A stretch of 64,000 nucleotides of DNA from Synergistota bacterium (lineage in GTDB: Bacteria; Synergistota; Synergistia; Synergistales; Synergistaceae). The stretch's first letter is position 1. Each line of letters opens with the position of its first letter. The notes under the pieces were generated by a model. The model was not told where the DNA came from and made no database searches. It was given only the letters and a program-made list of their open reading frames with translations. Location of the stretch: positions 1-64,000 of the forward strand of contig JAEXGR010000018.1 of NCBI GenBank assembly GCA_023450745.1, read 5' to 3'. Of this stretch, positions 25,004-33,995 are shown piece by piece. Both the position numbers and the translations under genes were made by a program.

Positions 25004-25053
25004 GCAAGCCCCGCGATTCTGATGTTGGCATCAGGGCCGCGGGGTTTGCTTTT
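25004..25053 (+). terminator. Terminator of hutU-fchA
   Basis: GCAAGCCCCGCG (25004-25015) pairs with CGCGGGGTTTGC (25038-25049), with one G-T pair, followed by TTTT. An inner stem, CTGATG with CATCAG, extends the hairpin. From 25054 to 25344 I see no gene, only AT-rich sequence with a promoter-like character. Confidence 0.85.
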
Positions 25054-25344
25054 GCGCGTTGAAAGTTGAGTTAAGCGCGGGAGCAGGACTCGCGGCTCAA
25101 AATACCGCAAAATGTGTTTGACTTAAAGTTATCTCGAAACACGATCGTATGAATATATAAAATAGGTGTGCTGTGATGTAAGGCTTCGTGATTTAACTCC
25201 TTACTTTAAATTTGCGGAGCTTCACGCTTTACGGAACCAAAATCACCGCCCGCTCAAATTAAGATAAACCTTGCCGATATTACCCTTGACCTGTCGATAA
25301 GTGTCCGCGATAATAAAGTTACACTTTAAAATCGCGGAGGTTGC

Positions 25345-26574
25345 ATGTCCATGTATATCAGACGGCATCTTGAAAATACGGTATTGGAGTATGGTAAGAT
25401 GTTCGGCAGCGTGCTTGTCACGGGGGCGCGGCAGGTAGGAAAGAGCACGCTGCTGAAAAACTGCCATCCGCAAATGCGCTATGTGAGCTTTGACGATGCG
25501 CTGCTGCTTGAGCAGGCGGTAGACGATCCTAACCTATTTTTTATGGACAACGAGCCGCCTATCATCGTAGACGAGGTCCAATACGCCCCGACTCTTTTCA
25601 GAGCGCTGAAGCTGAGGATAGACTCCGGCGGCGGCAAAGGACTCTTTTTTCTCTCCGGCTCGCAGCAGTTCAGCATGATGAAAAATGTTTCCGAGTCTCT
25701 CGCCGGCAGGATAGGGATCCTAAACCTGGGAGGGCTTTCAATGCGAGAGCTCGCGGGCGTCAGCTTCCGGGAGAAGTTTTTGCCAACCCATGAATATATC
25801 GCGCAAAGAGAGGCCTCAAAACCAGAAGCCGATTATGCTCTCATATGGGAGCATATATACAAGGGGGGGATGCCGGAACTTTACGCAAACGAAGCGATGC
25901 GCTGGGAACCATATTACAGCTCTTATATCAGAACGTATATTGAGCGTGACATCCTTACCCTTGCCCAGGTGGGCGACGCCCGGCTCTTTCTTTCATTTAT
26001 GAGGAACATTGCGGCGCGAACAGGGCAGCAGCTTAACAAAAGCGCGGTAGCCAGGGACGTGGGGATATCGGCTCCGACGGTGGAGAAGTGGATCTCTATT
26101 CTTGAGGCCTCCGGGCTCGTATACAGGCTCAGGCCCTATTGCTCCAATGTCATAAAAAGGGAGATGAAGACGCCAAAACTATATTTCTTGAACACGGGGC
26201 TTGCCGCCTACCTTACCGGATGGAAGAGCGCCGATACGATCAGGGACGGCGCCATGGCGGGAGCGTATTTTGAGACATTTGTCTTTACTGAGATATTAAA
26301 AAGCTATTACAACATGGGGATAATCGATCCCGAAGTTTATTATTTCCGCGACAGAGAGGGCCACGAAATCGACTTTATCATCGAGGACGAGGGCACGCTA
26401 TATCCTGTAGAGGTCAAAAAGCACGCGGCGCCCAACAAAAAAGACTGTTCCGCCTTCTCCTTTCTTGACGAAATCCAGGGGAAAAAACGCGGAATGGGCT
26501 GCGTCATCGATATGTACGAAAGACCGATAAGCCTCACGGAACAGGATATGTCGCTGCCGGTATGGTATATATAG
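25345..26574 (+). CDS. AAA_14/DUF4143 ATP-binding protein
   Basis: A 409-residue protein of a widespread anaerobe family. The N-terminal ATPase has Walker A VTGARQVGKSTLL (residues 26-38), Walker B PPIIVDEVQYAPTLFRALK, and FFLSGSQQFSMMKNVSESLA. The C-terminal DUF4143 domain contains a winged-helix-like segment (VARDVGISAPTVEKWI) and a nuclease-like end, DREGHEIDFIIEDEGTLYPV then EVKKH, resembling PD-(D/E)XK residues. The biological role is not settled; defence or DNA-related functions have been suggested for the family. It is a single gene with a CGGAGG site before the ATG. ATG 25351 is an alternative start. Confidence 0.85.
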   Translation: MSMYIRRHLENTVLEYGKMFGSVLVTGARQVGKSTLLKNCHPQMRYVSFDDALLLEQAVDDPNLFFMDNEPPIIVDEVQYAPTLFRALKLRIDSGGGKGLFFLSGSQQFSMMKNVSESLAGRIGILNLGGLSMRELAGVSFREKFLPTHEYIAQREASKPEADYALIWEHIYKGGMPELYANEAMRWEPYYSSYIRTYIERDILTLAQVGDARLFLSFMRNIAARTGQQLNKSAVARDVGISAPTVEKWISILEASGLVYRLRPYCSNVIKREMKTPKLYFLNTGLAAYLTGWKSADTIRDGAMAGAYFETFVFTEILKSYYNMGIIDPEVYYFRDREGHEIDFIIEDEGTLYPVEVKKHAAPNKKDCSAFSFLDEIQGKKRGMGCVIDMYERPISLTEQDMSLPVWYI

Positions 26575-26748
26575 TTAAAGCCTTTTAACGGCAGCACCGG
26601 CGCGGGGAGAATAATCTTTCATGCGTTTATGATGTCCGTCGCTTTCTTCTTAAAAATCGTCATTTTTACTGATCATGTCCCGTTTTATTTCAAAAAACGA
26701 CCGTCTTCTGATATAATTTTCTCTCAATTTACCAGGTGATGGTTTTAA

Positions 26749-27720
26749 ATGGTGATGCCGATGCAATTAAAAAAACTGACGATTTTCCTCTCGCTCTGCC
26801 TTCTCTTCCTCGCGCCGCCGGCCAAGGCCGGGACGATCCCTTTAAAGGTGGTGATCCTTACCACTTATACCGTTGAAGATATCTCTCGCGTTCCAATAAA
26901 ATATTCGCTGGAGATAAAACGCTGGTATGATAAAAACTTTGCCGACGCCGAATACTACCGCGTCAAAGGAACCGATTCCTACATATATATCAAGGAGGGG
27001 CTGGCCTTCGTCACGATCGCCAGAGGCAAAAAGGGCGCCGCGGGTTCGCTTTCCGCGCTGCTGAAAGACGAACGTTTCGATTTCAGCGAAGCCTATTTCA
27101 TCGTTTGCGGATACGCCAGCGTGCCGCCGCAGACCGCCTCCACGGGCTCCGTATGTATCGCCGCATGGGCGCTTGATCACGAATATAAAACGGTTGTCGT
27201 CAAAAAAGGAAAGAAAAAATTCACGGCGGTAAAAAGCGGCAGCCTCTTTCGGCTCAACGGCGACCTGGTATGGTGGTCCCTCCGGCTCAACAGGGGGACA
27301 AAGCTCGCGGACAACGCGAGAGCCGCGAAATATCGTAATCTTTATCCATTAAAAACAGCCCGGTCAAGTCCTTTGATATATCAGGCCACCTCGGTGACGG
27401 CCAGCCCCCAAAGAAGCGGCGGCGAAGTTTCAGCTTACGCCGAGCGCCTCTGTCGCGAGCACCGGGCGGGAAGGTATGGGATTTTGCAGGAGGAAGACAA
27501 CGCCATCGCCTACGTGCTTAAGCGGAGCCGGCATCTTGACAGGCTGCTGATCATCAGGGCGGCGACCGACTTTGACCAGAAACCCCACGGCAGGCCCGCC
27601 GGCGAATCGGGACGGGCCTTCGCGATCGGCGTGATCAACAATTACCGCGTCGCCTCGCCTGTCGTCAAGGAGATTATCGGCAACTGGGACGCATGGAGAA
27701 GGGGCGTGCCGAAAATCTGA
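26749..27720 (+). CDS. Purine nucleoside permease-like secreted protein
   Basis: A 323-residue protein with a signal peptide (LKKLTIFLSLCLLFLAPPAK) and a mature start PLKVVILTTYTVEDISRVP that matches the NUP (purine nucleoside permease) family, followed by FVTIARGKKGAAGSL, IVCGYASVPPQTASTGSVCI and, near the end, LLIIRAATDFDQKPHG. The family is related to nucleoside phosphorylases and is probably a periplasmic binding or processing protein for nucleosides. AGGTGAT precedes the ATG. It is monocistronic and shares a bidirectional terminator with rubrerythrin. Confidence 0.8.
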   Translation: MVMPMQLKKLTIFLSLCLLFLAPPAKAGTIPLKVVILTTYTVEDISRVPIKYSLEIKRWYDKNFADAEYYRVKGTDSYIYIKEGLAFVTIARGKKGAAGSLSALLKDERFDFSEAYFIVCGYASVPPQTASTGSVCIAAWALDHEYKTVVVKKGKKKFTAVKSGSLFRLNGDLVWWSLRLNRGTKLADNARAAKYRNLYPLKTARSSPLIYQATSVTASPQRSGGEVSAYAERLCREHRAGRYGILQEEDNAIAYVLKRSRHLDRLLIIRAATDFDQKPHGRPAGESGRAFAIGVINNYRVASPVVKEIIGNWDAWRRGVPKI

Positions 27721-27763
27721 CCGTCGTCTCGCGGCGTCGCCTTCAGCCGGACGCCGCGGGATA

Positions 27764-27810
27764 AAAAGTGCCGCGATCTTAAAGTAAGACTTTAAAATCG
27801 CGGCACTTTT
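27764..27810. terminator. Bidirectional terminator
   Basis: AAAAGTGCCGCGAT and ATCGCGGCACTTTT are perfect arms at 27764-27777 and 27797-27810, with further pairing inside (TTAAAGT with ACTTTAA). It serves both the NUP-like gene and the opposing rubrerythrin gene. Confidence 0.92.
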
Positions 27811-27830
27811 ACCGATAGCGGTAAAGAGTC

Positions 27831-28364
27831 TTACCAGTTTTTCGCCTGAACCTCGAAGTAGGCCTGCGGGTGCTGGCAGACGGGGCACTTTTCGGGCGCT
27901 TTGTCGAGTTCGAAGACCGCGCCGCAGTTGCGGCACTTCCAGAAAAGCTTGCCGCCCTTGGCGAATACGGTGCCGTCTTCGACGTTCTTCGCGAGTTCGC
28001 GGTAACGCTTCTCGTGTTCGGCCTCGACCTTGCCGATGTTCTCAAACATTACGGCAAGCTCGCCAAACCCCTCTTCGCGCGCCTCTTTCGCCATGCGCGG
28101 GTACATCTCCGTCCATTCGTCGTTTTCCCCGGCCGCCGCGGCCAGGAGGTTGGCAAGGGTGTCGCTGATCCCGGATAAGGCTTTGAAGTGGAGCTTCGCG
28201 TGCTCCTTTTCATTCTCCGCCGTCTCCAGGAATATCGCCGCGATCTGCTCGTAGCCGGCTTTTTTCGCCGCTGATGCGAAATAGGTGTACTTGTTGCGCG
28301 CCATCGATTCTCCGGCGAAGGCTTCCCAAAGGTTTTTCTCTGTCTTGCTTCCTTTAAGTTCCAA
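27831..28364 (-). CDS. Rubrerythrin
   Basis: About 177 residues from TTG 28364, giving the standard start MELKGSKTEKNLWEAFAGES. The N-terminal four-helix bundle carries the diiron ligands in EAFAGES, ENEKEHAKLH and VEAEHEKRY. The C-terminal rubredoxin domain has the two cysteine pairs CRNCG and CPVC. Rubrerythrin reduces hydrogen peroxide in the cytoplasm of anaerobes. GGGAGGAAT lies four bases before the TTG start; an upstream in-frame TTG at 28379 would place the binding site inside the gene, so I rejected it. Confidence 0.95.
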   Translation of the reverse strand: MELKGSKTEKNLWEAFAGESMARNKYTYFASAAKKAGYEQIAAIFLETAENEKEHAKLHFKALSGISDTLANLLAAAAGENDEWTEMYPRMAKEAREEGFGELAVMFENIGKVEAEHEKRYRELAKNVEDGTVFAKGGKLFWKCRNCGAVFELDKAPEKCPVCQHPQAYFEVQAKNW

Positions 28365-28483
28365 AACGATTCCTCCCAAAATATAAAATTACCCGCTCTT
28401 TATTCTATAACCACTCCGCAAATAATCAATAACAAGAAATAAACAAAAATGAATCGCCGCGCACATTTAGCCCGTCACAACAA

Positions 28484-28509
28484 ACGGGCCTCCCGCGCGG
28501 GAGGCCCGT
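28484..28509 (-). terminator. Terminator of the rhodanese-like gene
   Basis: A perfect 26-base palindrome with arms ACGGGCCTCCCGC and GCGGGAGGCCCGT; minus-strand reading continues TTTGTTGTG. It starts 18 bases past the stop codon. Confidence 0.8.
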
Positions 28510-28527
28510 CCATCCAGATCAAAAAAA

Positions 28528-28947
28528 TTACTTTGCCGGCCTGATGATCACCACTTCGCCGACCCATTCGGTGAAGGTGGGCATGTAGTAGACGTTTTTA
28601 TAGCCGAAATCGCACAGCTTCTGACCGGCCTCCCGGCTCATCTTGTCGCTTGCGCCGTAGACTACGATCACCTTGTTGACGTCAGGGATCATCGAGTGCG
28701 TCACGGCGTCCATCATCAACTCAAAGGGAAGCGATTCCGCCATGGGGATGTGTCCGGCTTTAAAATCGGGCAGACTGCGAACGTCGATGATCGCAATCGG
28801 GCGCTGCGTCTCCAGCAGAACGGCCACTTCCTGCGGCGAGATCTTCTTTAACGGATAGGCCGCCGCCTCCGCCGCGTTGATCTGGGCGGTTCCCATTATC
28901 AACAGCGCCGCTAACATTACGCCAAACATTGATGCAAACTTCTTCAT
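28528..28947 (-). CDS. Exported rhodanese-like domain protein lacking the catalytic cysteine
   Basis: A 139-residue protein with a signal peptide (MKKFASMFGVMLAALLIMGT) and a single rhodanese fold: AIIDVRSLPDFKAGHIPMAE, then KVIVVYGASDKMSREAGQKL and GYKNVYYMPTFTEWVG. In active rhodaneses a cysteine follows the VVY strand; here it is VVYGASDKM, with glycine in its place. The protein therefore cannot form the usual persulfide and may bind a ligand or act structurally in the periplasm. It is a single gene with its own terminator. Confidence 0.85.
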   Translation of the reverse strand: MKKFASMFGVMLAALLIMGTAQINAAEAAAYPLKKISPQEVAVLLETQRPIAIIDVRSLPDFKAGHIPMAESLPFELMMDAVTHSMIPDVNKVIVVYGASDKMSREAGQKLCDFGYKNVYYMPTFTEWVGEVVIIRPAK

Positions 28948-29217
28948 TGGTAAATCCTCCGTTTGTGATGATATTTATTTTGCGCTTATAGTTATACCCC
29001 AGCCCGTTAGAGGAATACAGGTAGTTTTCTCTAATATCAGGCTCAGTAAAAACTTTGTTTTATCCAAACGCGGGTCGGCGGCCCGACCTTCCCCTATCCG
29101 TCCGCTTTTTGCCGCGGCGGGAGGCCGGAAATCCGCCGCGCGCTGTAAACTCGATTGGGGGGTATAATTGAATCGACGGATATATCGAATAAATAATAAT
29201 AAAGAGGCGGTCAAGAA

Positions 29218-32200
29218 ATGAGAACGGATGAAGAGAAAACTGACAACAGGCTTCTTGTTGCCGCTGCTGCAATATTAATCTTACTGGCTTCCGCTTTTTC
29301 CTGCTTCGCGGCGCCGGAAGCGCCGGGCAGTATGACAGCCGTCGTTTCACTAAGCAAAGAAGAAAAGGACTACCTCGCGCGCAACCCCGTGGTGACGATC
29401 GCGATGGATACCTCCTGGATTCCCTATGCCTTTTCGCTCCGGCACGCGGATCAGGTCGGCGGGATTATTCCCAACCTTTTAGATACCGTTGCGGAGCGCG
29501 TCGGGCTGAAGGTCGAATATATAAAGAAGGAATCCTACGCGGAGGCGATCGCGGCCGCCAGAAAAGGGGAGACCATGCTGGTTTCCGGGATCGCCGGCGA
29601 CCCCGGCATGGCCCGGAAGAACGATCTGCTGATAACGGCCCCCTACGTCAATATCTATTACTGCGCGGTGACCAGGGGCGCAGTCCCCAACCTCTACGCG
29701 AAAGCCGCCTCCTACCGGGTAGCGGTATGCGTCGGCTCGTATTCGACCGTGGCGATGAAGAAGAAGATGCCCTCCTATGAATTTATCGAATATCATGCCA
29801 ACGAGGAATGTATGAACGCCGTCAATGACGGCCGGGCCGATATCGCCCTGATCGCCAACCACGCGGCGGAATACTACGGCGTCAGGCATGAGCTGGCCAA
29901 CCTTAAAACCGTCCAGATCAGTGATTTTTCGTGGGGGCTGTGCTTCGGCGTGAATAAAAAGTGCGACCCGCGGCTTATCGGAATTCTCAACAAAGGAATC
30001 GCCTCGCTGAGCGACAATGACACCAATCAGGCCGTCTACAGCGGTTTGATCGACGCGGCGGCCTCCAATAAAAAGATCAGCGACGTGATCTACAGCCAGC
30101 CGGTCCTCGCCGTCTGCGTCTCCGGCGTCATCGTCGCGCTGCTGCTGCTGATATTTTTCCTGATCGTCATCCAGCGCCGCAAAATAGCGGAACTGAAACA
30201 AAGAAAGCTGCTTCAGGAAGACAGAGATCAAAAAGCCGTCCTGCTGAATTCCATCCCCGGCGGGGTGGGCATTTTTGAGATTGTGAACGGAGAGCCCCGC
30301 GAACTGTACATGAACGACAGCTATTACCAGCTCGTCGCGGACGGCCGCTGCGAGCGCCGCGCGAGGACCGGCGGCGTTTTCCTAAACGGCATAGACGCCG
30401 ACGGCCGTGCGTCCGTGCGGAGCGCGGTCCAGGATATTTTAAACGGCGCGGACCAGGCCGACTTCAACTATCGCGCCGTGAGGGGAGACGGCGAATATGT
30501 CTGGATTCGCATGGTCGCCTCGGTCGTAGAGCGAAAACCGGAGCGGATTACGATATATTGCAGCTTTTCCGGCATCGGCGAAGTGGTCGCCGCGCAGCGG
30601 GCGCTGCAGGAAAACGCGGCCGTTCTGGAGATTGCCATGCGAAGCGCCAATATGTCGGCCTGGGATTATGATTTTAAAAATCACCTGATCAGCAGAAATA
30701 CCCTCTCCATCCACCGTCAGGCGTGGGGGAAAATCGTTGAAAACGTGCCGGAGAGCCTGATCACGGGCGGCTGCGTGCACCCGGACAGCGCGGCCGCGTA
30801 TCGGGAGCTCTACTCTGCGGCCGCCGGCGGCAGGACCGTGCAGGGCGATTTTCTCATGCGCGGCCCTGATTCAAAGGATTACTGGTGGGAGAGGGTCATT
30901 CTGACGCCGGTGTATGACGAGACGGGGGCCCTGATCAAGGCAATCGGCACGTCGATCGACGTGACTGAGCAAAAAGAAAAAGAGGAGAAATATTTACGGC
31001 AGCTGGACCTCATGTCCAAGATGGACGCGGACGACCTGATCGCGAAGGGCCGCCATAATTTGTCGCGGAACACGACGCTCTTTTTTCAGGGCAAGGCAAA
31101 GGGGTCGCTATTTATCGATGAAAGCGATAAATACGACGACGCCGTGGAAAAACTTGCGCTCACCGCCGCCTCTCCCGCAAAGGGCGGCGAAATACGCCGG
31201 CAAATGGACCGCGGCAGCCTGATCAGGAAGTTTTCGCAGGGCGTAAGCGAAGGCAATATTGAATACAAGAGATTAATGGCGGACGGGACGGGCATTTGGA
31301 CGGCGCTGAAATATTTTCTTTTTGAAGAGCCGGACTCCGGCGACGTCGTCGTCTTTATTTATTCTTATGATATTACGGAACGCGTCGTCGAGGGACAGAT
31401 CGTCTCCAAGCTGAGCAATATGGAACACGACATACTGGGGCTGCTCGACGTAAAGACGGGCCGCTACGTGATGAAAAATATGGGGCCGGGCCTTGCGGGG
31501 CCGTCTCCCGCCGCGGAGGGGGATTTTAGCGGCCTCGCGGGCGCCGTCGTTTCCGCCCTTGCGCTCCCCGCCGATAAGGAGAGAATCGCCGCGCTCTTTG
31601 CGCTGGAGAACATCATGAGGCGGCTCGCTCAAAAAGACGACTATTACTTCACCTATTCGGTAGCGGCCGGTGGGCGGCCGGTTCAATGGAAGAAATTCCA
31701 GTTCTGTTATCTGGACGATACAAAGACGACGATCCTCTATTTCCAGAGCGACATCACGGATATGTACCGCAAAGAGCAGGAGCAGCTCCGGCGAACGGAA
31801 AACGCTCTTGAAGAGGCAAAGGCCGCCAACCGCGCAAAGACGGAATTTTTCGCGCGCATGAGCCATGACATGAGGACGCCGATGAACGGGATTCTGGGCT
31901 TGGCCGCGATGTCGGAAGACGAAAACGACCCGCGGGAGCTGAAAGCGAGCATCGACAAGATCAAACGCTCCGGCACATACCTGCTGGGACTCATCAACGA
32001 CTCCCTGGATTTCCAAAAAATAGAGAGCGGCCGGATGACGATCGAGCCGCAGATAATTGAAAGCGCCGCGCTGTGGGAAGGCATTGTGGAGATGGTAAAA
32101 CAGACGGCGGACAACAAAAACATTACCTTGCGGGCGGTCAATAAAAACGTCGACCTGCGCCGGTTTATCAAAACCGACCCCCTGCGCGTGAAACAGATAT

Positions 32201-33012
32201 TCGTCAACCTTCTGTCCAACGCGATCAAGTTCACGCCGGAGGGCGGCACGGTCGAATTTACCTTTGAATGCGCCGGCCGCGACGGCATGATCTCTCATCA
32301 CCTCCTCAGCGTGCGGGATACGGGAATTGGCATGAGCGCTGATTTTCTGAAAAACGGCATCTTCAAGCCGTTTTCTCAGGAAAGCAACGATATGACGGCG
32401 CAATTCGCCGGTTCCGGCCTGGGACTGTCGATTGCCAAAAAATTAGTTGAAATGATGGGCGGCACGATCAAAGTCGAAAGCGCGCTTGGCTCCGGCACCG
32501 CCTTCAGCGTGGCGCTGGATTTTGAACTGGTCGATAACAGCGACGTCACAAACACCATCAAAGCGGGTAGCGAAAGGCTGGCGTCAATTAAGGCCGCTCT
32601 TTCCGGCAAGAGGATACTGCTGGTCGAGGACCATCCGCTGAACGCGGAGATCGCCAAAAAGCTGCTTGAAAAGGCAGGCTGCCGCGTAACCTGGGAGCAA
32701 GACGGCAGAAAGGGCGTCGATAAATTTAATTCGTCGCCCGCGCGGCACTTCGACGCCGTCCTGATGGATATCAGAATGCCGGTAATGGACGGGCTGGAAG
32801 CCGCCAAAGCCATTCGCGCCCTGGACAAGGCGGACGCAAAAACAGTCCCCATCATCGCCGTGACGGCGAACGCCTACGACGAAGACGTCAAATTATCCTT
32901 TGACGCGGGAATGAACGAACACCTGTCCAAGCCGATCGACACGATGAAACTCTATGAGACGCTGGTGAAATTTACCCGCAAAAACGACGGGGGCCAGCCG
33001 GCAGAGGCGTGA
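29218..33012 (+). CDS. Hybrid sensor histidine kinase with extracellular solute-binding domain (1264 residues)
   Basis: Order of parts: N-terminal membrane anchor/signal (residues 17-36); a family-3 solute-binding (SBP_bac_3) sensor about 45-280 (NPVVTIAMDTSWIPYAFS); a membrane segment about 299-322; PAS-like regions about 345-860, with ITVYC/ERAT-type PAS ends such as KAIGTSIDVTEQKEKEE; HisKA with phospho-acceptor His883 in RMSHDMRTPMNGIL; an HATPase with the N box LLSNAIKFTPEGG and G boxes; a receiver (LLVEDHPLNAEIAKKL) with Asp1184 in LMDIRMPVMDG. It probably senses an amino acid or similar solute and passes phosphate through its own receiver. No HPt or DNA-binding regulator is adjacent. 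TATAAT lies near 29163. Confidence 0.9.
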   Translation: MRTDEEKTDNRLLVAAAAILILLASAFSCFAAPEAPGSMTAVVSLSKEEKDYLARNPVVTIAMDTSWIPYAFSLRHADQVGGIIPNLLDTVAERVGLKVEYIKKESYAEAIAAARKGETMLVSGIAGDPGMARKNDLLITAPYVNIYYCAVTRGAVPNLYAKAASYRVAVCVGSYSTVAMKKKMPSYEFIEYHANEECMNAVNDGRADIALIANHAAEYYGVRHELANLKTVQISDFSWGLCFGVNKKCDPRLIGILNKGIASLSDNDTNQAVYSGLIDAAASNKKISDVIYSQPVLAVCVSGVIVALLLLIFFLIVIQRRKIAELKQRKLLQEDRDQKAVLLNSIPGGVGIFEIVNGEPRELYMNDSYYQLVADGRCERRARTGGVFLNGIDADGRASVRSAVQDILNGADQADFNYRAVRGDGEYVWIRMVASVVERKPERITIYCSFSGIGEVVAAQRALQENAAVLEIAMRSANMSAWDYDFKNHLISRNTLSIHRQAWGKIVENVPESLITGGCVHPDSAAAYRELYSAAAGGRTVQGDFLMRGPDSKDYWWERVILTPVYDETGALIKAIGTSIDVTEQKEKEEKYLRQLDLMSKMDADDLIAKGRHNLSRNTTLFFQGKAKGSLFIDESDKYDDAVEKLALTAASPAKGGEIRRQMDRGSLIRKFSQGVSEGNIEYKRLMADGTGIWTALKYFLFEEPDSGDVVVFIYSYDITERVVEGQIVSKLSNMEHDILGLLDVKTGRYVMKNMGPGLAGPSPAAEGDFSGLAGAVVSALALPADKERIAALFALENIMRRLAQKDDYYFTYSVAAGGRPVQWKKFQFCYLDDTKTTILYFQSDITDMYRKEQEQLRRTENALEEAKAANRAKTEFFARMSHDMRTPMNGILGLAAMSEDENDPRELKASIDKIKRSGTYLLGLINDSLDFQKIESGRMTIEPQIIESAALWEGIVEMVKQTADNKNITLRAVNKNVDLRRFIKTDPLRVKQIFVNLLSNAIKFTPEGGTVEFTFECAGRDGMISHHLLSVRDTGIGMSADFLKNGIFKPFSQESNDMTAQFAGSGLGLSIAKKLVEMMGGTIKVESALGSGTAFSVALDFELVDNSDVTNTIKAGSERLASIKAALSGKRILLVEDHPLNAEIAKKLLEKAGCRVTWEQDGRKGVDKFNSSPARHFDAVLMDIRMPVMDGLEAAKAIRALDKADAKTVPIIAVTANAYDEDVKLSFDAGMNEHLSKPIDTMKLYETLVKFTRKNDGGQPAEA

Positions 33013-33037
33013 TGCCGGTTTGCGCCGGCCCGGAATT

Positions 33038-33907
33038 TTAGAAGAGGCGTGATTGAGTACCGAAGGTTTTCTCCTCAAAGGCGCTCAGATATGCGAATAT
33101 CCGGCCGTTGTCGTGCGCGAGGCCGTGGGCGGCGCATTGCTCGTGAAAGAGCCTCATCAGCCTGCCGCCGCGAGGGCTGATTGCCGCATAGCGGTCGCCG
33201 TAGCTTTCCATATACTTTTCCTTCAGGCCGGGAAAGAGGCTGTCAAGCCGGCGGTAGAAATATTCCCGATTTCCCTCGCGCAGCGTCAGCCCCATGCCGA
33301 AGCAGACGACGCCGCGAACCCGTGCCTGTACGCAGTAATCCAGTATCCCGGCGATATTTTCCTCCGTGTCGTTGATGAAGGGAAGGATGGGGGAAAGCCA
33401 GACGACCGTCGGTATCCCCGCTTCGCGCAGCTGTTTGAGCGCCGCGAAACGCTCGCCTGTCGTGCTCACGTTAGGCTCCAGCTTACGGCATAGCGCCTCA
33501 TCGCGGGTGGTGAGCGTCATCTGCACCACGCACTTGGCCCTTTCGTTGATCTTTTTCAGCAGCTCCAGATCGCGCAGCACGCGGGCGGATTTGGTGATGA
33601 CGGTGAAGCCGAAGCCATATTTATAGATCACGGAGAGCGCCCTTTTGAGATTTTCGGTCTCCAGCTCCAGCGGGATATAGGGGTCCGTCATGGAGCCCGT
33701 GCCGATCATGCACCTTTTTCTCTTGCGCATGAGGGCTGCCTCCAACAGATCGACGGCGTTTTCCTTAACCTCAATGTCTTCGAAGTCGTGCGCCATCCGG
33801 TAGCAGCCGCTTCGGGAATCGCAGTAGATGCAGCCGTGCGAGCAGCCGCGATAGAGGTTCATCCCGTTCTTCGCCGACAGAATACCCTTCACCTTAACAT
33901 AGTGCAT
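33038..33907 (-). CDS. Radical SAM protein (spore photoproduct lyase-like/Rv2578c family)
   Basis: A 289-residue protein. It begins MHYVKVKGILSAKNGMNLYR and then GCSHGCIYCDSRS, a CX3CX2C cluster that binds the SAM-cleaving 4Fe-4S centre, followed by GTGSMTDPYIPLELE and TVITKSARVLRDLELL. This SplB-related family is very common in bacteria and its substrate is unknown. It has three bases GAG near the start but no strong ribosome binding site. It is convergent with the hybrid kinase and downstream of the ADP-ribosylglycohydrolase gene. Confidence 0.87.
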   Translation of the reverse strand: MHYVKVKGILSAKNGMNLYRGCSHGCIYCDSRSGCYRMAHDFEDIEVKENAVDLLEAALMRKRKRCMIGTGSMTDPYIPLELETENLKRALSVIYKYGFGFTVITKSARVLRDLELLKKINERAKCVVQMTLTTRDEALCRKLEPNVSTTGERFAALKQLREAGIPTVVWLSPILPFINDTEENIAGILDYCVQARVRGVVCFGMGLTLREGNREYFYRRLDSLFPGLKEKYMESYGDRYAAISPRGGRLMRLFHEQCAAHGLAHDNGRIFAYLSAFEEKTFGTQSRLF

Positions 33908-33948
33908 CGGGGCGCGTCCCTCCCTTCACCCGCCGCCGGGGCATGACA

Positions 33949-33989
33949 AAAAACCGCGCCCGCGGCTCTGCCGAAGAGGCGGGCGCGGC
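33949..33989 (-). terminator. Terminator of the ADP-ribosylglycohydrolase gene
   Basis: GCGGGCGCGG (33980-33989) and CCGCGCCCGC (33955-33964) pair perfectly; the minus strand continues with TTTTTT (33949-33954). Confidence 0.88.
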
Positions 33990-33995
33990 GGGTTC

